DNA from: CAJPNN01 sp041844735
GTDB taxonomy: Bacteria > Bacillota > Clostridia > Peptostreptococcales > Anaerovoracaceae
Direction: 5' to 3'
Assembly: GCA_041844735.1 (NCBI GenBank)
Contig: JBGZBP010000004.1
Location: 1-64,000 of the forward strand
Length of the DNA stretch: 64,000 bases
Part shown: positions 53,594-60,985 of the stretch, in pieces
Position numbering within the stretch: position 1 is the stretch's first letter
Layout: each line of letters starts with the position of its first letter
Program-made: the position numbers and the translations under genes
Notes under the pieces: model-generated
The model's database searches: none
The model's input: only the letters and a program-made list of their open reading frames with translations
Told to the model about the DNA's origin: nothing

Positions 53594-53622
53594 CGTATAT
53601 TTGATAAAATAGCTTTAATCAA
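53594..53622 (-). promoter_or_regulatory. Probable promoter of the DMT transporter gene
   Basis: On the minus strand TTGATT (complement of 53617-53622), 17 bases, TATACG (complement of 53594-53599). The rest of the 187-base divergent gap is AT-rich and should also hold the promoter of the phosphatase gene. Confidence 0.45.
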
Positions 53623-53728
53623 AATTACATGTTGAAAAATGTGATAATTGCTATATTAATAGTATAACACAACATGCGAATCATAAAAATTGTTTATATA
53701 AAAAATCGTAAGTTTGGAGGGGATTCAG

Positions 53729-54358
53729 GTGAATAAAAAAATTGCCAGAATACATATGATAAGACATGGTCAAACAGAAGGTAATTTAGCCAGATGCTAT
53801 TATGGTGCATCCGATATACCGCTTACCGCTATGGGAATATATGAGCTGGAAGAAAACTGTGATGAGGAAATCTATCCAAGCCCGGAGGGAGCAAGGCTTT
53901 TTACCACGGGAATGTATCGTACGGAGCAGACCTTTGCCATAATATACGGTAATAGAAGAGGGATGGAAGTAGAGCCGGTGAATGAGCCCAAGCATGATGT
54001 ACTTGAGGGCTTTAAGGAGTATGATTTTGGCGAATATGAAATGAAAACACATGAAGACCTGAAAGACCTTGAGCTTTACAGGAGATGGATAGGAGATATA
54101 TCGGGAGAAACAGCTCCGCCGGGGGGAGAGAGTCCTAAAAATTTTCAAACAAGAGTATTGGAGCAGTTTGACATACTTATGGAGAGCATGGATGAACAAC
54201 CTGCTATAGTAGTGTGCCATGGAGGGGTGATTTCCACGATTATGAACAGATACTTTTCGCCGGACGCACCTAATATTTACGAATGGCAGCCTGAACCCGG
54301 AAGAGGGTACAGCTTGATAATAGAAGACGGAAAAGTTATTGCATATGATGAGATTTAG
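53729..54358 (+). CDS. Histidine phosphatase family (phosphoglycerate-mutase-like) protein
   Basis: A 209-residue phosphatase. MIRHGQTEGN carries the phospho-accepting His (RHG), and CHGGVISTIMN near the C-terminus carries the second catalytic His. EFDFGEYEMKTHED-like text (FKEYDFGEYE) holds the acid residue. Members dephosphorylate sugars, alpha-ribazole phosphate or other small molecules; specificity cannot be read. GTG 53729 is eight bases after GGAGG; the TTG at 53714 overlaps that site. It precedes the his operon but has its own promoter region, and histidinol phosphatase activity is missing from that operon; a link is speculative. Confidence 0.88.
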   Translation: MNKKIARIHMIRHGQTEGNLARCYYGASDIPLTAMGIYELEENCDEEIYPSPEGARLFTTGMYRTEQTFAIIYGNRRGMEVEPVNEPKHDVLEGFKEYDFGEYEMKTHEDLKDLELYRRWIGDISGETAPPGGESPKNFQTRVLEQFDILMESMDEQPAIVVCHGGVISTIMNRYFSPDAPNIYEWQPEPGRGYSLIIEDGKVIAYDEI

Positions 54359-54393
54359 AAATCGACATAATAATAATTATTTTTCGTTAGGCG

Positions 54394-54422
54394 TTGACTT
54401 TAGTACTCTAAAGTGATATAGT
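54394..54422 (+). promoter_or_regulatory. Promoter of the his operon with a spacer palindrome
   Basis: TTGACT (54394-54399), 17 bases, TATAGT (54417-54422). A 6-4-6 inverted repeat CTTTAG-TACT-CTAAAG (54398-54413) fills the spacer and is well placed for a repressor, possibly the TrpR-like HisR/YerC type known in Firmicutes his regulation. No T-box is present. The promoter position also rules out a TTG start at 54424. Confidence 0.7.
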
Positions 54423-54468
54423 ATTGGACAATATAAACTCTACATTTTGGATAAGAAAGAGGCAGAAG

Positions 54469-56109
54469 ATGAAAAAAAATGAAAGAGCACTGATGACTCC
54501 GGAGGGAACAAAGGATTATATGTTCTCACAAACAAAGAAAATAAGAGACATAGAAGATAAATTGAAGCAAGTTTTTGAGAGTGCGGGATATGGCGAAGTA
54601 ATGACACCGGGCATAGAATTCTTTGACGTTTTTTCGGAAAATGAAAGCAGGTTTAATCAGGAGAATTTGTATAAAACGGAAGACGGCAAAGGGAAAATAC
54701 TGGTTATGAGACCGGATTCGACTATACCTATAGCAAGAATGATTTCGGCGAGAGCGGGAGTGTGTGATTTGCCGCTTAAAATATACTATAATCAGCCTGT
54801 GTATAGACATGAAATGGCGCTAAAGGGCAGAACGAATGAAATAATGCAGATGGGTGTCGAGAAGATAGATGTTGATGCCGGCAAGTCCGAGGCGGAGGTG
54901 TTGAAACTTGCAGTAGATGTGATGAAAAGTGCAGGGCTTTCGGATTACAGATTGGAAATAGGCGATATAGAGATTTTCAATAAACTCTTGGATAAAATCG
55001 GTGCTGATAATGTAGAGAGAGACAATATTTATTCGCTCGTATTATCAAAAAACTATGCCGCACTAAAAGATGAGCTTGAGAAATTTGATGATAAAAAGGG
55101 TGCGAATATTGTGATGAATTTGCCGAGAATGTTCGGGGGGATGGAAGTTCTTGAGGAAATGGAGAAGCTGCTGAACGACTATGATAAGACCTTATTGGAT
55201 AGAATCGAGTATTTACGAGGTCTACAGGAAAGCTTGGCAGAGGACGGATATGGAGAACATGTCTACATGGACTTGGGACTGGTAAACAAGGTAAACTACT
55301 ACACAGGCTTGATTTTTAACGGATATGCAGCTAACGTAGGGGAACCTGTAATCTCCGGAGGAAGATATGACAGACTGTACAGAAGTATGGGAGAAAATGT
55401 ATGTGCTGTAGGTTTTGCAGTGAATACCGACAAATTGCTTGCAGCCTCGATTAATAAGAACAGCAATGCCGATAATAAAAATAAGGTTTTAAGAATAGCG
55501 CTTACGAAAGGGCGCCTGGAAAAGCAAGTTACGCAGATGTTGGAAAAGGCAGGGTATGATGTAAGCTCCTTGCTTGAAAAAGGCAGAAAACTTCTATTGC
55601 CGATAGGCGATGGGAGCCTTGAAGTAGTACTTGCGAAGGCTCCGGATGTAATAACATATGTTGAACATGGGGTTTGTGATCTTGGGGTTGTAGGCAAGGA
55701 CACCATAGTGGAAAACGGAGGCACGTTCTACGAGATTATGGATTTGGGAGTAGGCAAGTGCGACTTCGCACTCGCAACCGAGAAAGGCAAGGATTTTTAT
55801 GCAGGATATAATACGAAACGTATTGCAACAAAATATCCTAACGTGGCAAAAAAATACTTTAACGATAAGGGCATTGATGTTGAGATTATAAAAATAGAGG
55901 GCTCGGTGGAGTTGGCACCGCTGCTGTCACTGGCAGATGCCATAGTTGATATAGTCGAAACGGGAACCACCTTGAGGGAAAATGGGCTGGAAGTTAAGGA
56001 ATACATAAGAGATATTTCAGCGAGAGTGATAGTAAATATAGCAAGCATGAAAATGAGAAAAGATGAGGTCCACGATCTTCTCGAAAACTTGGAAAAGGGA
56101 ATGAGATAA
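54469..56109 (+). CDS. hisZG: Fused ATP phosphoribosyltransferase HisZ-HisG
   Basis: A 546-residue fusion of the two subunits of the short-form ATP phosphoribosyltransferase, first enzyme of histidine synthesis. Residues 1 to about 328 are HisZ, a HisRS-like regulatory subunit: MTPEGTKDYMF, LRPDST-type VMRPDSTIPIAR, IYYNQPVYRHE and SGGRYDRLY are visible. A polar linker rich in Asn/Lys follows. HisG starts at about 338 (VLRIALTKGRLEKQV), with DLGVVGKDTIVE and the PRPP loop VDIVETGTTLREN. About 208 residues is the short-HisG length, which needs HisZ. The frame is unbroken with no internal start signal I can see. ATG 54469 has AAAGAGG. hisD starts two bases later. Confidence 0.93.
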   Translation: MKKNERALMTPEGTKDYMFSQTKKIRDIEDKLKQVFESAGYGEVMTPGIEFFDVFSENESRFNQENLYKTEDGKGKILVMRPDSTIPIARMISARAGVCDLPLKIYYNQPVYRHEMALKGRTNEIMQMGVEKIDVDAGKSEAEVLKLAVDVMKSAGLSDYRLEIGDIEIFNKLLDKIGADNVERDNIYSLVLSKNYAALKDELEKFDDKKGANIVMNLPRMFGGMEVLEEMEKLLNDYDKTLLDRIEYLRGLQESLAEDGYGEHVYMDLGLVNKVNYYTGLIFNGYAANVGEPVISGGRYDRLYRSMGENVCAVGFAVNTDKLLAASINKNSNADNKNKVLRIALTKGRLEKQVTQMLEKAGYDVSSLLEKGRKLLLPIGDGSLEVVLAKAPDVITYVEHGVCDLGVVGKDTIVENGGTFYEIMDLGVGKCDFALATEKGKDFYAGYNTKRIATKYPNVAKKYFNDKGIDVEIIKIEGSVELAPLLSLADAIVDIVETGTTLRENGLEVKEYIRDISARVIVNIASMKMRKDEVHDLLENLEKGMR

Positions 56110-56111
56110 TT

Positions 56112-57410
56112 ATGAAGATTTATAACGGAATAAAAGAGGCGCAGGAGTTTTTAAAGAAAATTCTAAGCGGCAGAAGCAGCACGGATGAGGGGATAATAGG
56201 CACTGTAAGGAGTATTGTGGATGACGTTAAATTCAGTGGAGACGAGGCTGTCAGAAAGTATACCGAAAAATTCGACGCTAGATTTCCGGAGAAGCTGATT
56301 TGGGATAGAAATGATATGAAAGCAGCTTATGACAAGGCGGACAAGGGTTTGAAAACAGCCTTGGAAAGGGCTAAAGAAAACATTTGGCAGTATCATATTA
56401 AGCAAAAAACCGAAGGGTACGAAATAAGGAAAGACTCGGGAGTGGTGCTGGGTCAGGCGATACGAGGATTATCAAGGGTGGCAGTGTATGTTCCCGGGGG
56501 TAAAGCGGCTTATCCGTCGACAGTACTTATGAATACGATTCCTGCTAAAATTGCGGAAGTGGAAGAAATAATAATGATTACTCCTGCGACGTCAGAGGGA
56601 AAGGCTAATGAAGATATTTTGACGGCAGGATATATTGCCGGGGTGGACAAAGTTTATTTGATAGGCGGAGCACAGGCGGTGGCAGCTGTAGCTTTCGGAA
56701 CGGAAAGTGTACCGAAAGTTGATAAGGTGGTAGGGCCGGGCAACGCATTCGTGGCAGAGGCAAAAAGGATGCTCTACGGGGTCATTGATATAGACATGAT
56801 AGCAGGACCGAGTGAAATACTTGTGCTGGCGGACGATAATGCAAATCCCGACTATATTGCAGCGGATTTGCTGAGTCAGGCGGAGCATGATGCGAATGCC
56901 GCAGCAATTTTGTTGACAGACAGTATAGAGCAGGCAAACAATGTGTCGCGGGCTGTCAAAAAACAAATGGGGACATCGGAGAGAAACACGATTATAGAAG
57001 AAAGCATCAACACATTCGGAGGGATAATAGTATGTGAAGATATAGCGGAGATGCTGGACCTGGCAAATGAAATCGCACCTGAACACTTGGAGATTATGCT
57101 TGATAATCCTATACAGTATCTTGATAGAATAAAAAATGCAGGAGCTGTTTTCTTAGGCGAATATTCGCCGGAACCTCTGGGGGATTATTTTTCAGGGACA
57201 AATCATGTATTGCCGACCGGGGGGACCGCTCGTTTCGCATCTCCTCTGGGCGTGGACGACTTTATCAAAAAAATGGAGTATACATATTATACAAAAGAGC
57301 AGCTGGAAAAAGACAGTTTCTATATAGAAAGTATTGCTGATAAAGAGGGGCTTTTTGCACATAAGGCGGCAATAACCATTCGTAAAGCACAGGCGGAACA
57401 GGAGGTATGA
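56112..57410 (+). CDS. hisD: Histidinol dehydrogenase
   Basis: A 432-residue zinc enzyme oxidising histidinol to histidine in two NAD+-dependent steps. LSRVAVYVPGGKAAYPSTVLMN, VVGPGNAFVAEAKR and DLLSQAEHDANAAAILL are diagnostic, and the metal ligands lie in the QAEHD and late EHLE/HVLPTGG segments (NHVLPTGGTARF). The gene begins two bases after hisZG and its stop overlaps the hisB ribosome site. Confidence 0.97.
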   Translation: MKIYNGIKEAQEFLKKILSGRSSTDEGIIGTVRSIVDDVKFSGDEAVRKYTEKFDARFPEKLIWDRNDMKAAYDKADKGLKTALERAKENIWQYHIKQKTEGYEIRKDSGVVLGQAIRGLSRVAVYVPGGKAAYPSTVLMNTIPAKIAEVEEIIMITPATSEGKANEDILTAGYIAGVDKVYLIGGAQAVAAVAFGTESVPKVDKVVGPGNAFVAEAKRMLYGVIDIDMIAGPSEILVLADDNANPDYIAADLLSQAEHDANAAAILLTDSIEQANNVSRAVKKQMGTSERNTIIEESINTFGGIIVCEDIAEMLDLANEIAPEHLEIMLDNPIQYLDRIKNAGAVFLGEYSPEPLGDYFSGTNHVLPTGGTARFASPLGVDDFIKKMEYTYYTKEQLEKDSFYIESIADKEGLFAHKAAITIRKAQAEQEV

Positions 57411-57412
57411 CA

Positions 57413-57997
57413 ATGCTGAGAAAATCGATTATAAGCAGAAAGACGAAAGAAACGGACATAGATTTAAAAATAAACTTGGACGGTAGCGGTATAAGTAATA
57501 TTGAAACCGGCATCGGATATTTTAATCACATGTTGTGTGCTTTTGCAGTACATGCAGGAGTGGATCTTGATGTTAAGGCTACAGGAGATTTGGATGTGGA
57601 CACGCATCACACTGTTGAGGATGTAGGCATAGTTTTGGGGCAGGCAATTAAGAGAGCGCTGCAGGAATCCGGGAGCATAGAACGATATGGCAGTTTCTTT
57701 TGCCCGATGGATGAAGCACTTGCGTCATGCCACATGGATATAAGCGGAAGAGCCTTTCAAGTTTTTGATGGGGAATTTGAACACCAGTATTGCGGGAGCA
57801 TGGAGACGCAGATGGTTGAAGAATTTTTCAGGGCGGTGAGCACGAACGCAGGAATCACGTTACATCTTAAAGTGCTTTACGGAAAAAATGATCACCACAA
57901 AATAGAAGCATTATTTAAGGCTTTTGCACACGCTTTTAAAATTGCAAAAAAGCTTAGAGAAAACGGAGAAATTTTGTCTTCAAAGGGAGTGCTGTAA
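57413..57997 (+). CDS. hisB: Imidazoleglycerol-phosphate dehydratase
   Basis: A 194-residue monofunctional HisB. FNHMLCAFAVHAG and DTHHTVEDVGIVLGQA are the first metal-binding repeat; HLKVLYGKNDHHKIEALFKAFA is the second. There is no N-terminal HAD phosphatase, so histidinol-phosphate phosphatase must be encoded elsewhere. ATG 57413 is seven bases after GGAGG; ATG 57407 is one base after it. The stop overlaps the hisH start by one base. Confidence 0.97.
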   Translation: MLRKSIISRKTKETDIDLKINLDGSGISNIETGIGYFNHMLCAFAVHAGVDLDVKATGDLDVDTHHTVEDVGIVLGQAIKRALQESGSIERYGSFFCPMDEALASCHMDISGRAFQVFDGEFEHQYCGSMETQMVEEFFRAVSTNAGITLHLKVLYGKNDHHKIEALFKAFAHAFKIAKKLRENGEILSSKGVL

Positions 57998-58602
57998 TGA
58001 TAGGTATAATCGATTATGGTGTAGGGAACCTTTTCAGCATTAAAAATGCCTTGGATTATCTGTCAGTAGATTCGAGTATAATAAGGACGGAGAACGAGAT
58101 TAAGGAGGCGGACAGACTTATACTTCCCGGTGTGGGGGCTTTCCCCGATGCAATGAAAATTTTAAAAGAAAGCGGATTGGATGATATTATCAGAAGTCAG
58201 GCAAAAGAAAAATATATAATGGGAATATGTCTAGGCATGCAACTTTTGTTTGAAAAAAGTTATGAATATGGCGAGACGGATGGACTCGGACTGATAGAGG
58301 GAAGAGTTGAAATGCTTAAAGAGAAATCTGACATAAAAATACCGCATATAGGATGGTGTAAAACGTATAAAATGAGTGAGACTTGCCCGATTACAAGAGG
58401 TGTGGAAGATGGAGAATATTTTTATTTCGTGCATTCCTATAAGGCGGTTATGCGAGATGAGAATATAGGGCTGTATGGCTACTATGGGCAGAAGATACCG
58501 GGACTTGTTTGGAAAGACAATGTGTTCGGCTGTCAGTTTCATCCTGAAAAAAGCGGAGAAGCAGGAATCAGGATATTACAAAAATTTGCGGAAATTAAAT
58601 GA
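57997..58602 (+). CDS. hisH: Imidazole glycerol phosphate synthase glutaminase subunit HisH
   Basis: A 201-residue class I glutaminase. Nucleophile Cys78 is in MGICLGMQLLFE, and the His-Glu pair is in FGCQFHPEKSGEAG near 183-185. It feeds ammonia to HisF. The start is coupled to hisB (TAATG). In most Firmicutes and other bacteria hisA follows hisH; here hisF follows after 27 bases. Confidence 0.96.
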   Translation: MIGIIDYGVGNLFSIKNALDYLSVDSSIIRTENEIKEADRLILPGVGAFPDAMKILKESGLDDIIRSQAKEKYIMGICLGMQLLFEKSYEYGETDGLGLIEGRVEMLKEKSDIKIPHIGWCKTYKMSETCPITRGVEDGEYFYFVHSYKAVMRDENIGLYGYYGQKIPGLVWKDNVFGCQFHPEKSGEAGIRILQKFAEIK

Positions 58603-58629
58603 TGCAGCACTAAGCGGGAGGTGAATAGA

Positions 58630-59388
58630 GTGCCTACAAAGAGGATAATACCATGCCTTGACGTAAAAGAGGGAAAAGTGGTAAAAGGCATAAATTTTCT
58701 TGATTTGAAAGATGTCGGAGACGCCACTCAATGTGCGATAGAATATAATAAGCAATTGGCAGATGAAATCGTGTTTTTGGATATCACAGCTACACACGAG
58801 GGAAGAGATACCATGGTGGATGTGGTGAAAAATACAGCGAAAAACGTTTTTGTTCCGCTGACGGTAGGCGGAGGAATAAGGAGCATTGAGGATTTCAGAA
58901 CTCTTTTACTTTCAGGGTCGGACAAGGTATCTGTGAATTCTGCTGCCGTAAAAAATCCCATGTTGATTCAAGAGGCAGCGAAAAAATTCGGAAATCAGTG
59001 CGTGGTACTGGCTATAGATGCCAAGCAGAGACCTGATATGGGATATTCAGTATATGTTAACGGTGGCAGAGTGGACACCGGAATGGATCTTGTCGACTGG
59101 GTAAAAAAAGGGGTGAGCCTGGGAGCAGGAGAAATCTTATTGACATCTATGGATGCGGACGGAACGAAGAACGGCTTCGATTTGGATATGTTAAACACCG
59201 TTTTAAGAGAGGTGAATGTGCCTGTAATTGCATCCGGCGGATGCGGCAAAATGGAAGATTTTCTTGAGGTGTTTAAGAAAACCGGGGCGGATGCGGCTCT
59301 TGCAGCGTCAGTTTTTCACTATGGTGAAATGACAGTAACAGACGTAAAAAAATATTTAAGGAATAATGGAATAGAAGTCAGACTTTAG
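58630..59388 (+). CDS. hisF: Imidazole glycerol phosphate synthase cyclase subunit HisF
   Basis: A 252-residue TIM barrel forming imidazole glycerol phosphate and AICAR. The catalytic aspartates are in the canonical places: Asp11 (IIPCLDVKEG) and Asp130 (VVLAIDAKQ). LTVGGGIRS and ASGGCGKMEDF hold phosphate. It is clearly HisF, not HisA. GTG 58630 is nine bases after GGGAGG; the GTG at 58621 abuts the site. AICAR released here can re-enter the purine pathway through PurH. Confidence 0.97.
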   Translation: MPTKRIIPCLDVKEGKVVKGINFLDLKDVGDATQCAIEYNKQLADEIVFLDITATHEGRDTMVDVVKNTAKNVFVPLTVGGGIRSIEDFRTLLLSGSDKVSVNSAAVKNPMLIQEAAKKFGNQCVVLAIDAKQRPDMGYSVYVNGGRVDTGMDLVDWVKKGVSLGAGEILLTSMDADGTKNGFDLDMLNTVLREVNVPVIASGGCGKMEDFLEVFKKTGADAALAASVFHYGEMTVTDVKKYLRNNGIEVRL

Positions 59389-59441
59389 CGAGATATGAAA
59401 GGAGGGGCGAAGTGTTTTGAGGCACTTGGCATGTTGATAAA

Positions 59442-60125
59442 ATGGGAGTAATAGAGCAGAACAGAGAACTTTCCGAAGATATAGGTTTATACTTTACAAA
59501 ACAGGAATTGGTGCCGGCTATAGTGCAGGATGTTGAAACAGGAGATGTTTTGATGTTGGCATATATGAATGAGGAAAGCCTGCAAAAAACACTGGAAACA
59601 GGGTACACATGGTTTTACAGCAGATCCAGAAGGCAGTTATGGAATAAGGGAGAAACTTCCGGGCATGTGCAAAGAGTTGTAAGCATTACACCGGATTGCG
59701 ACAATGATACATTTCTTGTGAAAGTCGAGCAGACAGGACCTGCATGTCATACAGGAAACAGAACATGTTTCTATAAGGAAGATGATATTTTGACTCGTCT
59801 TTACGATACCGTTGCAGATAGAAGAAAAAACCCTCAAGAGGGTTCGTATACGTGCTACCTGTTTGAAAAAGGTCTCGATAAAATATTAAAGAAATGCGGT
59901 GAAGAGTGCACGGAGATGGTAATCGCTGCAAAGGAATATCAAAAGACTGCCGATAAGGACGATAAAAGTGATTTGGAGAATGAGATTTGCGATTTGATTT
60001 ATCATACGATGGTAATGATGCAAGAATCGAACATAGCAATTGGAGATATATATTATATATTGGAGCAGAGGAGTAAAAAAATCGGAAATAAAAAAGAGAT
60101 GAAGACAGTAGACAGGAATAGCTGA
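59442..60125 (+). CDS. hisIE: Bifunctional phosphoribosyl-AMP cyclohydrolase/phosphoribosyl-ATP pyrophosphatase
   Basis: A 227-residue HisI-HisE fusion performing steps two and three of histidine synthesis. The HisI part (about 10-125) has YMNEESLQKTLETG, SRSRRQLWNKGETSGHVQ and the metal-binding Cys of DCDND and GPACHTGNRTCFY. The HisE part (about 126-215) has LYDTVADRRKNPQEGSYT and KCGEECTEMVIAAKE. The fusion is common. The ribosome site before ATG 59442 is weak. Last gene of the operon, followed by a hairpin. Confidence 0.95.
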   Translation: MGVIEQNRELSEDIGLYFTKQELVPAIVQDVETGDVLMLAYMNEESLQKTLETGYTWFYSRSRRQLWNKGETSGHVQRVVSITPDCDNDTFLVKVEQTGPACHTGNRTCFYKEDDILTRLYDTVADRRKNPQEGSYTCYLFEKGLDKILKKCGEECTEMVIAAKEYQKTADKDDKSDLENEICDLIYHTMVMMQESNIAIGDIYYILEQRSKKIGNKKEMKTVDRNS

Positions 60126-60146
60126 TATAGAGAAGCAAGATAGTTA

Positions 60147-60181
60147 AAACCCTTTCATGAAATTTCATGGAAGGTTTTTTT
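60147..60181 (+). terminator. Terminator of the his operon
   Basis: Stem of roughly AACC-TTTCATG with CATGGAAGGTT (one bulged C), six-base loop, then seven T residues. Confidence 0.85.
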
Positions 60182-60185
60182 ATGC

Positions 60186-60214
60186 TTGACAACTGGGTGC
60201 CACAGCCCTATAAT
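60186..60214 (+). promoter_or_regulatory. Consensus promoter of the SLH protein gene
   Basis: Perfect TTGACA (60186-60191), 17-base spacer, perfect TATAAT (60209-60214), directly after the his terminator. Expect strong constitutive transcription. Confidence 0.92.
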
Positions 60215-60257
60215 GGAAATATATACCATAAGAGTAAGGTGACAGGGAGGTAAGAAA

Positions 60258-60965
60258 ATGTATAAGTTAAAATTAAAAAGAAGCGGTAGAACAGCATTGT
60301 TTATGGCATTTATTTTTATTTTTGCATCAGCATTTGAAATGCTTGGGGTTACCGTGAATTCGTATGCGGATGAGGTCGTTCCTAAAAATGATTTGAAACC
60401 TTTTACTGACTTGAAAAAAGGACATTGGGCAGAGCGTGATATATATAATGCATATAGCGCACATGCCATGAGGGGCTATCCCGACGGGACATGCAGACCT
60501 GACCAATTGGTAAGAAATGATGAACTGATAAAATTTATGATAGATGTATGTTACGTTTATTTTCCGGGCAAAGCACTTATCAAAGAGAAAGGATGGTTTT
60601 TACCATACTTTGAAAAGGGGATGGAAAAGGGAGTTTTGCCGGAAGAGATAACCAAGAAAGAAATGTGGGACAAGCCTGCAACAAGAAGAAGTATGGTCAT
60701 AATTTTAGGCAGACAATATGGAAAGCTGGAAATGAATGAAGAAAACAAGAAAAAGTTTGATGAAATAAGATCGAAGATAAAGGATTTAAAAGAAGGAGAC
60801 CCTGAGGAAATGGCGACTTTGCGCTCCTATGACATAGGGATAATTAAGGGTAATGAAAAAGGCGAAGTGAATCTTGACGGAAATATAACGAGAGCGGAAA
60901 TGGCAGTAGTATTAAACCGCATTATAGATACAGGCAAGTTTTGGAGAGCCAAAGAAAATTGGTAA
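60258..60965 (+). CDS. Small secreted SLH-domain protein
   Basis: A 235-residue protein with a signal peptide (core TALFMAFIFIFASAF, likely cleavage after NSYA) and little more than SLH repeats: the first at about 48-90 (DLKKGHWAERDIYNAYSAHA and GYPDGT), the second degenerate at about 110-150, the third at about 180-228 (RSYDIGIIKGNEKG, ITRAEMAVVLNRI). SLH repeats bind secondary cell-wall polymer. No enzymatic domain is visible. It may be a short surface-layer subunit or an anchor for the large protein encoded next. Strong promoter and AGGGAGG. Confidence 0.87.
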   Translation: MYKLKLKRSGRTALFMAFIFIFASAFEMLGVTVNSYADEVVPKNDLKPFTDLKKGHWAERDIYNAYSAHAMRGYPDGTCRPDQLVRNDELIKFMIDVCYVYFPGKALIKEKGWFLPYFEKGMEKGVLPEEITKKEMWDKPATRRSMVIILGRQYGKLEMNEENKKKFDEIRSKIKDLKEGDPEEMATLRSYDIGIIKGNEKGEVNLDGNITRAEMAVVLNRIIDTGKFWRAKENW

Positions 60966-60985
60966 AGAGGTAAAGAAAACAGATT

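Noticed and set aside
53729..54358. Histidine phosphatase as the missing histidinol-phosphatase
   Set aside because: The name refers to a catalytic histidine, not to histidinol; known histidinol-phosphatases are PHP, HAD or IMPase types, and this gene has a separate transcription region from his.
54424..54468. Longer hisZG start at TTG 54424
   Set aside because: It lies at or before the expected transcription start from the TTGACT/TATAGT promoter and has no ribosome site.
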